Source of the DNA: Microbacterium immunditiarum
GTDB lineage: Bacteria > Actinomycetota > Actinomycetes > Actinomycetales > Microbacteriaceae
Direction of reading: 5' to 3'
Assembly (NCBI RefSeq): GCF_013409785.1
Contig: NZ_JACCBV010000001.1
Coordinates: 124,001-188,000 of the forward strand
DNA: 64,000 bases
Positions 8,921 through 17,255 of this stretch are shown here, piece by piece; position 1 is the stretch's first letter, and the number at the start of each line of letters is the position of its first letter. Below the pieces are notes generated by a model, which searched no databases, was not told the origin of the DNA, and saw only the letters and a list, made by a program, of their open reading frames with translations. The position numbers were made by a program, and so were the translations under genes.

Positions 8921-10722
8921 TGGACCCCGACCGCATCCTCCCCCGGGTCGGGCTCGCCGCAGCCGCAGCGGTGCTGCTCGTGCTCGCGGGGACGAACGTG
9001 CTCGTCCAGTTGGCCACACGGGTCGCGTGTGGCGCACCTCCGAGCTTGGACTCGCTGTTCTCGGGGGTCTGGTTGATCCTGACCGGTGACGCCAGCGGCT
9101 ACGACCCGGCACCGGGCTGCGGGATCCCGGTGGCCGCGCTCCGCGTGCTCGGGATCGTCCTGCTTGTGGTTCTCATCGGGGGCGTGACGGTGGGTGTCGT
9201 GTGGTGGGGCCGCTACCGGAGATCTGATCGGGCATTCGTGCGCGACCTGCACCGAAGGGCGGGATTCGCGTCCGCCGGAGAGGTCACCGCGCACTTGTCG
9301 CGAAAGGCGGTGCTGCGCCGCGGCCCGCAGTTGCGACCCGGTTTGCAGCGGCCGCAGCCGACCGACGTGGGGTGGCGGGTGGGCCGGTCGCGAGGCGTCA
9401 ATGTGCTCGTGTCGATCGAGGACTCCGTCGCCGTGGTCGGCCCGCCCCGCTCCGGCAAGGGCTACCGGGTGCTGATCTCCGCCATCCTCGACTGGGCCGG
9501 CCCCCTGGTGACGACATCGACCACGAACGACAACCTCACCGCCACGTTGCGGATGCGGCAGCAGCGCGGTGATGTGCTGGTGTTCGACCCGCAAGGGATC
9601 TCGGGGATCCGGGACACGCTGCGCATCGACCCGATCGCCGGGTGCGAGGACCCGCTGGTGGCCACCCAGCGTGGGACGGCGATCGTGACCGGGACGGCGC
9701 TGGGCACCAGCAGCCACAACCAGGAATGGGCGCAGGTTGCCTCAACCGTCCTGGCCCGGCTGCTGCACGCCGCCGCCGTCTCCGGCCGCACGGTCAGCGA
9801 CCTCTACCAGTGGGGCTCGAACCCCGCCCTGGCTCGCTCTGCCGTCGGGATTCTCCGCACGGACGGCGCCGCGGGGTGGGGCGACGGACTGGACGCGATC
9901 CTCGCCGGCGACGAGAAGCTGCTGTCCTCCACCTGGTTCGGGGTGCAAGCCGCCGTCGCTCCGCTCGCGATCCCCCAGATTCGCGACGCCCTCCAACCCG
10001 GCCCCGGCGACCGGTTCGACCCGGCCGAGTTCCTCACCGGCCAGAACACGCTCTACCTGCTCGGATCCGGGGCCGGCGCCGGGGCGATGGGAGGGTTCCT
10101 CGGCGCGCTGCTGGACGACGTCGTCGAGGTCGCCCGGCGCACCGCGCTCGCCTCACCGGGTGCGCGGCTGGGACTGCCGTTGGGGTTGATCCTGGATGAG
10201 ATCGCGAACCTGTTCCGGTGGGCGGCGCTTCCCCGGGTGATGGCCGACGGCGGTGGCCGCGGCATCTGCACCTTCGTCGTGCTGCAGGCCCTGTCTCAGG
10301 CAGAGACGGCCTGGTCGAAGGCGGAGGCGGACACCATCTGGGCGGCCGCGACTGCGAAGGTCCTCCTCGGCGGCGCGTCAAACGTGTCGCACCTGCGGGA
10401 CATCGAGTCCCTCCTCGGCTCCCGTACCCGCGCCCGCACGCAACGGTCCTGGTCCTCTCGCGACGGCGGCTCCTCGACCACCGTGCAGGAGGATCGGGTG
10501 CCGCTGCTGAGCATCGACGAGCTGCGGAGGATGCCGCCCACCCTGGGGCTTCTCGCCTATAGGAACCGGCGCAGCGTGCTCCTCGACCTGGACGGGTGGG
10601 ATCAGCGCCGCGATGCCCGAATGATCCGGGGCGGGAAGGCGGCTACCGAGCGGGAGCAGCAGGCGGTGTTCGCCGCCCGCTACGCCCCACCCCCGGCCCC
10701 ACCGGAGGAGGAAGGCGAGTGA
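8920..10722 (+). CDS. type IV coupling protein (TraG/VirD4-like)
   Basis: A 600-residue DNA-translocation ATPase that links relaxosome and channel. Two N-terminal membrane segments (about residues 8-28 and 70-92) precede a P-loop, GPPRSGKGYRV (~residues 171-181). A Walker B LILDEIANLF (~424-433) and the distal conserved region follow (mid-400s to 530). A short acidic tail (PPEEEGE) ends the protein. It is fused by a TGATG junction to the ParA-like gene, and the next gene starts within its stop codon. The motif order is that of T4CPs. Confidence 0.88.
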   Translation: MDPDRILPRVGLAAAAAVLLVLAGTNVLVQLATRVACGAPPSLDSLFSGVWLILTGDASGYDPAPGCGIPVAALRVLGIVLLVVLIGGVTVGVVWWGRYRRSDRAFVRDLHRRAGFASAGEVTAHLSRKAVLRRGPQLRPGLQRPQPTDVGWRVGRSRGVNVLVSIEDSVAVVGPPRSGKGYRVLISAILDWAGPLVTTSTTNDNLTATLRMRQQRGDVLVFDPQGISGIRDTLRIDPIAGCEDPLVATQRGTAIVTGTALGTSSHNQEWAQVASTVLARLLHAAAVSGRTVSDLYQWGSNPALARSAVGILRTDGAAGWGDGLDAILAGDEKLLSSTWFGVQAAVAPLAIPQIRDALQPGPGDRFDPAEFLTGQNTLYLLGSGAGAGAMGGFLGALLDDVVEVARRTALASPGARLGLPLGLILDEIANLFRWAALPRVMADGGGRGICTFVVLQALSQAETAWSKAEADTIWAAATAKVLLGGASNVSHLRDIESLLGSRTRARTQRSWSSRDGGSSTTVQEDRVPLLSIDELRRMPPTLGLLAYRNRRSVLLDLDGWDQRRDARMIRGGKAATEREQQAVFAARYAPPPAPPEEEGE

Positions 10723-11114
10723 CAAACCGCCGACACCGGACCAGCGCGTACACCGACGGGTATCTGCGGTCGGTGGTGTGGTTCCGTCGCCGCGACCGCT
10801 GGTTCGGGTGCGAGCAGCGCCGCCGCGGCAGTCTCGGCTGCGCCGCCTGCGGAAACCCCGCCACCCGCCGACAGCTGGAGCTGCACCACGTCGACTACAC
10901 CCGCGTGACCCGCACCGGCCGCGTCTGGCGGGCCGGGGAGCGGCATGACGACCTCGTCGCGATGCACCCGTACTGCCACGAACTGCTGCACCGGCTCATC
11001 GACCGAGACCGGGTGCTCGCCGAGCACCGTGACCGCCGCAGCGCCACTCTCCTCGCCCTCACCCACCTCCGCCTCGCGCTGCGCACCCCGGGAGGGGAGG
11101 CGGAGCATGGATGA
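10719..11114 (+). CDS. HNH-nuclease-like zinc protein
   Basis: A 131-residue basic protein starting at a GTG that overlaps the coupling-protein stop. The core contains CAACG (zinc Cys pair), then ELHHVDY (the HH of an HNH/beta-beta-alpha fold), then the PYCHELLH segment providing further ligands. This arrangement is typical of small HNH endonuclease-like proteins. A nuclease gene inside the transfer operon could act in relaxosome processing or mobility, but no activity can be shown from sequence. It could equally be a zinc-binding adaptor. Confidence 0.65.
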   Translation: MTNRRHRTSAYTDGYLRSVVWFRRRDRWFGCEQRRRGSLGCAACGNPATRRQLELHHVDYTRVTRTGRVWRAGERHDDLVAMHPYCHELLHRLIDRDRVLAEHRDRRSATLLALTHLRLALRTPGGEAEHG

Positions 11115-11598
11115 CGAGGACGAGGAGATGTCGGTCGACGAGATCGTCGCCGCCCTCGAGCTGGGCGCCGCCACCGGCGACCCGGGCGACCGGGGCGGGG
11201 ACTCCGCCCCGTTGGGCGCCACCCCGGTCAAGTGGCGGGACCTGCCCGACGAGCAGGCACGCGAGCACTGGATCGCGTTGCGGGACTGGGTGCAGTGGGT
11301 GACCGTCCGCTACGACGTCCCGGTCGCGCTCGTCCCGCCGTGCTGGTGGCGGCACGCCGCGCTCGTCGAGGAGCTGTCCGCGCTGCACACCGCGTGGAAC
11401 GCGTCGTTCGACCGCACCGATGCTGGATTCGGGCCGGTCGGCTGGCACGAACGCTGGGCGCTCGCTCCAGCGAGGTTGCGTGCCGCGTACAGCGGCTCTT
11501 GCAGCAGCGGTCACCAGCCGATCAAGCCTCGTTCCTGGGCCGGAGCCGCCGATGGGGACGAATGGGACGCGTGGACCAGCCAGGCCCACGGCACCTGA
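11107..11598 (+). CDS. DUF4913-like ICE protein
   Basis: A 163-residue acidic protein starting at an ATG inside the end of the previous gene. The Trp-rich segment with WVQWVTVRYD and CWWRHAALVEEL (about residues 65-100) matches my recollection of DUF4913, a family common in actinobacterial mobile elements. There are no membrane segments. Function is unknown. Co-location with coupling-protein and SSB genes suggests a DNA-transfer or maintenance role. Confidence 0.6.
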   Translation: MDDEDEEMSVDEIVAALELGAATGDPGDRGGDSAPLGATPVKWRDLPDEQAREHWIALRDWVQWVTVRYDVPVALVPPCWWRHAALVEELSALHTAWNASFDRTDAGFGPVGWHERWALAPARLRAAYSGSCSSGHQPIKPRSWAGAADGDEWDAWTSQAHGT

Positions 11599-11644
11599 CA
11601 CCCCCGCCCGGGGATGTCAACGAGAGAAAGGGAAGGTAGCAATC

Positions 11645-12094
11645 ATGTCGACCAGGATCCCGCTCACCATCGAGGGAAACCTCACCGGTGACCCCGAGCA
11701 CGGCACCAGCGACGCCGGCACCGAGTACGCCCGGTTCACCGTCGCCGTAAACGACCGCCGACGAAACGAAACCACCGGACAGTGGGAGGACGCCGGCACG
11801 ATCTACCACCGTGTCGTGGTGTTCAACCAGCAAGCCCGCAACGTCGTCGCGTCGCTACGGAAGGGCGACCAGGCGATCGTGAACGGGGAGCTGCGGTTCT
11901 CCACGTTCGAGGACCAGGACACCGGCAAGACCCGCGAGTCCCGCGACGTCGTCGCCGACACCGTCGGAGCGTCGCTGAAGTTCGCGTCCGTCGCGATCCA
12001 GCACGTCCCAAAAGCTAACGGCCCCGAAGCGTCGCGTTACGCTACGGGGCCAGTAGCCGAACCGGCAGCCACCGGTGTCGGGATCGCACGCTGA
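11645..12094 (+). CDS. ssb: single-stranded DNA-binding protein
   Basis: A 149-residue OB-fold protein. The N-terminal region (NLTGDPE, YARFTVAVNDR, YHRVVVFNQQARNV, KGDQAIVNGELR) follows the bacterial SSB pattern. The C-terminal tail lacks the usual acidic DDxPF tip and ends GVGIAR, so partner recruitment may differ from housekeeping SSB. SD AAAGGGAAGG lies just upstream. As the last gene of the transfer operon it presumably coats the transferred single strand. It is an ICE-borne copy, not the chromosomal one. Confidence 0.88.
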   Translation: MSTRIPLTIEGNLTGDPEHGTSDAGTEYARFTVAVNDRRRNETTGQWEDAGTIYHRVVVFNQQARNVVASLRKGDQAIVNGELRFSTFEDQDTGKTRESRDVVADTVGASLKFASVAIQHVPKANGPEASRYATGPVAEPAATGVGIAR

Positions 12095-12106
12095 ACCCCA
12101 TCGAAG

Positions 12107-12142
12107 GGTGCGGGCGGGAGTCAGTGTACTCCCGCCCGCACC
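12107..12142. terminator. convergent hairpin terminator between ssb and relaxase
   Basis: A perfect 15-bp GC-rich inverted repeat (arms 12107-12121 and 12128-12142) with a 6-base loop. It sits between the convergent ssb and relaxase genes. No long T-run follows, as is common in high-GC actinobacteria. It probably works in both directions. Confidence 0.8.
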
Positions 12143-12158
12143 TCTGTACCCACCTCAG

Positions 12159-15100
12159 TCACTGCAGGGAAGGACCCGTCGCCGAGCGTTGACGGCTCCC
12201 CACAGACTCCGGCGCAGCACGATCCACGCCGCGCGCGTGCCCTCGATCTCGCGGAACCCTGTCCCCGGCGTTCTGATGGCCTGCTGTCGCGTCGGCGAGC
12301 GCGTCGCGCAGTCGCTGTCCGTCGCGTCGTAGCGCCGTGAGCTCGTCCCACTGCTCGAGGGTGCGGCGGGGGGCGTGAGTGCGGGCGTCCAGGTCAGCGA
12401 GCCGCGCAGCCAGGGTCAGCGCTGTGGACGCCGCGCGGGCCAGCCAAGGTTCCTTCGTGCCAGGGTCCGTCTCTGCCAGGTGGGAGCGCTCGTTACCCTC
12501 GGGTTCGCGGGCGGCGCGGCCGAGCTCGGACGAGGCGGCGCGGACGCCGTCGCCGAAAGTGAGTTCCAGAACGCCGCGGGTCATCATCGCCGCGACCTGT
12601 GCGGTCGACTCGGCGTCGTCGCGGGCGATCGTGACGACCTCGTTGTGCACGCGCCCTCGTGTCATCCCGACATACAGGCCCGCCGCGTCCACGTCAGGGC
12701 CGACGATCGAGGCATGCGTGGTGTCCCCCTGGATGCCGTGCACCGTCGACGCGTACGAGAGGTGCACATCCTCGGCGCAGTACGCCCCTGACACGGTGCG
12801 GGTGTCGAGAGGGTCGGTGACGCTGGCCAGGTGGACTCCGGTGGCGGTGATGTCGGTGATCGTCCAGGTCGCGCGGTTGTCGACGCCGGTGTGACGGTCG
12901 TTGCGTCGGGTCTGCACGATGTCCCCGACCAGCAGGTGCTGCCCGTCGCGGCCCAGCACGACCCGGCGGGGATCGAGGTCGCCGTGGTCTATCCGTCGCT
13001 GCTGAATGGTCTCGTTGATCAGTTGCGCCTCGGCGTTGCTGCCCACGACCACCGCGACCCGCTGCCGCCGGGCTGCGAAGTGGAAGTACCGGTCCACGAT
13101 GTACGCGCGCGCCTCATCCGTGTGACCGGCGCGGTGGACCAGGCCACGGTCGGCGAGTTCGGCGGCCGCTGCGATCGAGTCGCTCATGCTGCGAGGATCA
13201 CGGAGTCGGAGGGTGAGTGCGGCGTAGCCGGGGTCGCGGAAGCGGTGCACGTCGATGAGTTCCACGGTGCGGTCGCTGTGGCGGTGCATGATGCTCATCG
13301 CTCCGGAGTGACCGACGGGGCGGGCCTGCAGCGGGTCGCCCACCATCGCGATCCCCGCACCGGTCTGCTCCGCGACGATCGCCAGCGCCCGCGCCGTGTC
13401 CAGGTCGACCATCCCAGCCTCATCGACCACTATTCGGTCTCCCGCCCGCAGCATGTATCGGCGTGGGCCGCCGAAGGTGGCGTCAGTGACCGGATCCCGC
13501 TCACCTCCCTGCAGTTGTCTCCACGCGGTGCGCCCCGTGGGGTCGGGTGCGTACCGCCAGCCATGGTCGACCAGCAGGGCATGCAAAGATCCAGCCTGAG
13601 TGCCGACCTCGCGGGCGGCGACGGCGGCCGCCTTCTTCGTCGGAGCGACGACGACCATCTGTCTTCCCTGCGCCGCCAACGCGCTACCGGCCGCGCGCAG
13701 GATCGTGGTCTTGCCCGTACCTGCAGGCCCAACGATCGTGACCAGCCGGTCCGTCCCGGCGATCGCCGCCGCGGCATCCCGCTGGCCGACGTCCAGCGCA
13801 TGGTCCGCCATCATGCGTGCCGCCGCCGGAGCGAGATCGTCACTGGCGAGGGGCGTTCCCGGCGTGCTCAGCGTGCGGAACCGTTCCGACAGTTCCCGCT
13901 TGACGGTGGCGGTGGGGACCGACATGCGGTGCTTGAGATGGGCAGGCACGCGGGACTCGCCGGGCAGCAGGTCGAGCGTCAGGGCGAGGCCGCGGGCGGT
14001 GACATCGTCGATCACCTCCGCCAGAACGGCACGGTCCGCGATCACACCGGTCGCAGCGACCGCGCGGGTGGCACCGGCCCGGACATCGATGACGCTGAAC
14101 CGTCCGCCGGTGGACGCGGCGCGCTGGTCGGCCTCGTTGACCGCGATGCCCGCCAGCAGGTTCCGATCCAGCCTCCCCACTCGAGGCGGCGGCGACGGTG
14201 CCATCGGCCTCGGTGGACCGAGCGTCGCCAGCTCGCCGCGGATCATCGCCGCCCAGTCCTCCTCCGCGAACGCGACGGGCTTGTCCGGCCGCGCATGCGC
14301 CCACGCCCACCGGTCGATCGCCCGCAACGCGACCGGCCCCGGTTCCTGGCCCCGATGCTCGGCACGCCACTGCGCCAGCTTGATAGCCCGATTCGCCTCG
14401 ATCTGGTTCGACCGGCGCGACAGCGGACGCACCATGTGCGCCAGCCCACCGATCTCGCCGTTCGCATCGATCGTGTAGCCGAATCGGGCCAGGGCCGCCC
14501 GCCACCTCGGATCGGTGCGGGCCAGCAGCTCACCCTCCGCGTTGACGAGCGTATGCAGCCTCATCGCCACCCGGGAGTCCACATTCGACCACCGGCCATC
14601 CGCGCCCTGCACCTTCACGCTCAACCACAAGTGCCGGTGAACGTGCGGGTCCAGCGCCCGAGACCGGCGGTGCCGGAGCTCGACGACCTCGATCCGCGAC
14701 AGCGACTCCCGAACCCGCCCGCCAGCCCCGCGGCGCGCATTCAACTCGCGCTGCCAGAGCAGCAGGATCCAATCCCGCAGCCGATCCTGCAACGCCTCGA
14801 ACTCGACCGCCAACTCGGGGTGCAGCATCGCCGCGATACTGAACGACTTCGGCGCGTTGATCGTCCCGTCCAGCACCAGATCCGTCTCCGGCGAGCGCAG
14901 GTCGCGTCCCCGCCGGGCCCCGGTCGTCGGTTCCGGCCCGTCCACCCATCGGGTCAGCTGAGACGGGTTCAACCGGTCACGAGCGATCACACCATCGACC
15001 ACGACGAACCGGTCGAGGGACCCTTCTGCATAGCCGGTCAGAGCGCTGACGCCAGCTGCCCGCGGGTGCGGCGCGTCACACGCGCCATCGAACGCATAAG

Positions 15101-15164
15101 CGACCGCTTGCCGCACACCCTGCGACCCCTGACCGCGCTTCCACCGCTCCAGTCCGCCACGCAT
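12159..15164 (-). CDS. MobF-type relaxase-helicase (TrwC/TraA-like)
   Basis: A 1001-residue protein that nicks at oriT and unwinds the transferred strand. The N-terminal relaxase has the three-histidine metal motif DPHVHRHLW (about residue 170), preceded by the family segment INAPKSFSIAAML. The C-terminal RecD-like helicase has Walker A GPAGTGKTT (~478) and Walker B VVDEAGMVD (~578), and a UvrD/RecD C-terminal motif SYASTVHGIQG. I chose the ATG at 15164, which follows a TATGCT -10-like hexamer by 6 bases and may be leaderless. An upstream in-frame start at 15293 would add 43 unconserved residues. Confidence 0.88.
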   Translation of the reverse strand: MRGGLERWKRGQGSQGVRQAVAYAFDGACDAPHPRAAGVSALTGYAEGSLDRFVVVDGVIARDRLNPSQLTRWVDGPEPTTGARRGRDLRSPETDLVLDGTINAPKSFSIAAMLHPELAVEFEALQDRLRDWILLLWQRELNARRGAGGRVRESLSRIEVVELRHRRSRALDPHVHRHLWLSVKVQGADGRWSNVDSRVAMRLHTLVNAEGELLARTDPRWRAALARFGYTIDANGEIGGLAHMVRPLSRRSNQIEANRAIKLAQWRAEHRGQEPGPVALRAIDRWAWAHARPDKPVAFAEEDWAAMIRGELATLGPPRPMAPSPPPRVGRLDRNLLAGIAVNEADQRAASTGGRFSVIDVRAGATRAVAATGVIADRAVLAEVIDDVTARGLALTLDLLPGESRVPAHLKHRMSVPTATVKRELSERFRTLSTPGTPLASDDLAPAAARMMADHALDVGQRDAAAAIAGTDRLVTIVGPAGTGKTTILRAAGSALAAQGRQMVVVAPTKKAAAVAAREVGTQAGSLHALLVDHGWRYAPDPTGRTAWRQLQGGERDPVTDATFGGPRRYMLRAGDRIVVDEAGMVDLDTARALAIVAEQTGAGIAMVGDPLQARPVGHSGAMSIMHRHSDRTVELIDVHRFRDPGYAALTLRLRDPRSMSDSIAAAAELADRGLVHRAGHTDEARAYIVDRYFHFAARRQRVAVVVGSNAEAQLINETIQQRRIDHGDLDPRRVVLGRDGQHLLVGDIVQTRRNDRHTGVDNRATWTITDITATGVHLASVTDPLDTRTVSGAYCAEDVHLSYASTVHGIQGDTTHASIVGPDVDAAGLYVGMTRGRVHNEVVTIARDDAESTAQVAAMMTRGVLELTFGDGVRAASSELGRAAREPEGNERSHLAETDPGTKEPWLARAASTALTLAARLADLDARTHAPRRTLEQWDELTALRRDGQRLRDALADATAGHQNAGDRVPRDRGHARGVDRAAPESVGSRQRSATGPSLQ

Positions 15165-15170
15165 ATGCGA

Positions 15171-15176
15171 AGCATA
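15171..15176 (-). promoter_or_regulatory. -10 element of a probable leaderless relaxase transcript
   Basis: On the minus strand TATGCT is followed by exactly six bases and then the relaxase ATG. No Shine-Dalgarno sequence is present. The spacing is that of leaderless promoters common in actinobacteria. Confidence 0.4.
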
Positions 15177-15188
15177 AGCAACTTTGCC

Positions 15189-15213
15189 GACCTGCGTCGT
15201 GGATACGCAAGTC
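15189..15213. other. candidate oriT inverted repeat
   Basis: The arms GAC-N-TGCGT and ACGCA-N-GTC flank a 7-base loop, about 25 bases upstream of the relaxase start, in a 248-bp gene-free interval. A second small hairpin (GCAC/GTGC) lies near 15267-15281. MobF oriT sites usually lie next to the relaxase gene and carry such repeats. The nick site cannot be read from sequence. Confidence 0.35.
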
Positions 15214-15412
15214 ACTCGGAACGAGCGCGCACGGACGCTACCGAAGTCGCCCGAACGCGCGGAGCGCACAGAAAGTGCCTGCGTGCATCCCACCAGGGTC
15301 GTCGTGGTTGCTCAAGCCGGCTACTGGCCGCCTGTGTGAATCGGAGGTGTCGGTTCCGGCCGCGGTAATCTTCGGCTATTCAGCTCGATCACGAGGTAGT
15401 AGGGGGCGTTCG

Positions 15413-16489
15413 ATGGCGGCTCGCGGTCGCGCAGTGGGCGGGGAACGCGAGCTCGGCCAGGATCGGCCAGGTGACCAAGCGGCATCTTCCGATCCCGGAA
15501 ACCAGAATCTGCCTATCCGTAATCACACTGTCAACAAGGCTCATCTCGCCCGCTTCGCGCGAGGTTCCTTGCTCCACCGGGTGCCGATCGATGGCGAAGG
15601 CAAGCCGATTCCGGTGTCCGTGAATGATGCTGCCGTGCGCAAGTTCTTCTATGTTCCGCAAGATCCGGATGGCAACCGTGACTTCGCGTTTGAGGGGTGG
15701 GCGTCCAAGTTCGAGGGTGCTGCGGCCGACGCCGTCAGGTCGATCGTTGACGACGGCGTGTGGCCCCCGACCTCTGAGACCCGTCGGGCGCTGGCGGAGT
15801 GGATCGCGCTTCAGAACGTGCGAACTCCGACGAGGCGCGCGTACTCCGCCAAGATCGCCGCGGTGCTCATCGCGCAGTTCCAGCAGGAAGGCGCTCTCGG
15901 CCGGCTCGAAGCAAAGCTTGCCGCTTTGGGCTGGGAGTTCAGCGACGCCGAGCGTGAACTCCTGCGAGAAGAAGTCGAGTCCTACGACGCCACCGAGGGT
16001 CGGGTGTCGACCGGGATGCATCTGGACATCATCAGGGCCAGTATGGCCGGGGTCGTCCCCACACTCCTTGCGCGTGGCTGGGTGCTCGTGCAGTTCGACC
16101 ATCAGTCCCTGTGCACCTCGGACAATCCCATCGGGATGGCCGACGAGTACTTCTCGCCATCCTGGCTGCCGCTCGGCCTCAGCGACACTGCCTATGTCAC
16201 AGTCGCGGTCGATCGACACGCTGCGCTTGTCCTTCCGCTGGCTCCCGGAGACGGGCAGTTCGACGGTGAGCGCGCGTACGCGAACGCGATCAACCTGGCC
16301 ACGCTGTGGAACGCGGATGAAGTTCTCTTCGCTCATCCAGACGACGATCTCGCAAGCATGTTGCCTCCGACTCCACCCCGTCGACCCCGCCCATTCCCAA
16401 CCGAGGCAGAGTTCCTGGACTTCTCCGAGTGGCCCGTCGACACTCTCCTCGGGTTCATCGGCTCGACGAGGAAGCGAGCCCGCCAATGA
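15413..16489 (+). CDS. DUF4238-like protein
   Basis: A 358-residue protein. The early segment with KAHLARFA (~residues 45-55) and the central LCTSDNPIGM (~residue 235) correspond to the conserved beginning and the 'SDNP' core of DUF4238 proteins. The family has no assigned biochemistry and is often carried on mobile elements. The start at 15413 has SD TAGGGGGC; longer starts from 15275 would run through the oriT-like region. It is coupled (ATGA) to the HEPN-like gene, so the two probably act together, possibly in defence or as a toxin-antitoxin-like unit. Confidence 0.6.
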   Translation: MAARGRAVGGERELGQDRPGDQAASSDPGNQNLPIRNHTVNKAHLARFARGSLLHRVPIDGEGKPIPVSVNDAAVRKFFYVPQDPDGNRDFAFEGWASKFEGAAADAVRSIVDDGVWPPTSETRRALAEWIALQNVRTPTRRAYSAKIAAVLIAQFQQEGALGRLEAKLAALGWEFSDAERELLREEVESYDATEGRVSTGMHLDIIRASMAGVVPTLLARGWVLVQFDHQSLCTSDNPIGMADEYFSPSWLPLGLSDTAYVTVAVDRHAALVLPLAPGDGQFDGERAYANAINLATLWNADEVLFAHPDDDLASMLPPTPPRRPRPFPTEAEFLDFSEWPVDTLLGFIGSTRKRARQ

Positions 16490-17052
16490 CCGACGACTTC
16501 GCGAACCAGATTCGCGCCAAGCTCAGCAGCTCCACGATGCGCAACGCCCTCACCCGCGCTGGCGCACTGCTGACAGGCTACGAGCTGGTCAAGACATCCA
16601 TCGTCGATGATGTGCGCGCCTTCTTCACGGTCGGCTTCGACACTGGGCATCTTCAAGATCGTTATGAATCGGAAGTGCTGGGGCTCGACACGAAACGCCA
16701 CAACGGCAAGCCGAACGCATTGGTCGCTTCGCTGACCTGGCTCCAGCAAGAAGGTGCGTTGTCGACTTCTCAGGTCGAGGTGTTTGAGAGCGTGCGCATC
16801 CACCGAAATGAGATCGCACACGAGCTTGCGCGGTTCCTGATCGACCCTCAATACGATGTTCGTGCTGATCTGCTCGTGCAGCTGTACGAGATCATGCTCG
16901 CACTCGACCGGTTCTGGGGTCCGATCCACATCGGCGCCAACCCCGACTTCGACAACCGCGACCTTGACGAAGTGACATTCCAGAGCGGCACAACCTTGCT
17001 CTTCGGTCTCCTCCTGGGTCTAGGCCAATCGGAGCAAGTCGAAGACCAGTGA
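16486..17052 (+). CDS. HEPN-like protein, partner of DUF4238 gene
   Basis: A 188-residue, mainly helical protein. The segment RIHRNEIAHE near residue 105 contains an R-x4-H motif (RNEIAH), the catalytic signature of HEPN-domain RNases found in toxins and abortive-infection proteins. It starts at an ATG overlapping the upstream stop. A hydrophobic C-terminal stretch (TLLFGLLLGLG) is present. RNase activity is inferred from the motif alone; many HEPN proteins are non-catalytic. Confidence 0.6.
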   Translation: MTDDFANQIRAKLSSSTMRNALTRAGALLTGYELVKTSIVDDVRAFFTVGFDTGHLQDRYESEVLGLDTKRHNGKPNALVASLTWLQQEGALSTSQVEVFESVRIHRNEIAHELARFLIDPQYDVRADLLVQLYEIMLALDRFWGPIHIGANPDFDNRDLDEVTFQSGTTLLFGLLLGLGQSEQVEDQ

Positions 17053-17255
17053 CCGCTGTTCGTTGAGCCCTGCGACGGCGGTCGCGTTCCGACCGGTCGT
17101 GGTTCCCTCGACTGTTGGCGCTGCATTCCCCCAGCTGATGACACGCGCGTCGGTCGTTCCGGGCTCCCCGCTCATCGTCGAATGCGACCCGGATCAGTGT
17201 TGCGGGTGGCGGCGGAACGTCACTCTTGCCGATCAGCGCCAGCGTCGATGTCTGT
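17053..17255. other. intergenic, convergent gene ends
   Basis: A 203-bp interval between the HEPN-like gene (+) and the E1/JAB gene (-). I see no conserved gene or strong terminator in it. Short frames that read through it are antisense shadows. Confidence 0.5.

Noticed and set aside
12831-15368. Large plus-strand open frame of 845 codons opposite the relaxase
   Set aside because: Antisense shadow of the MobF relaxase; composition is Arg/Pro-rich without domains, while the minus strand has complete relaxase and helicase motifs.
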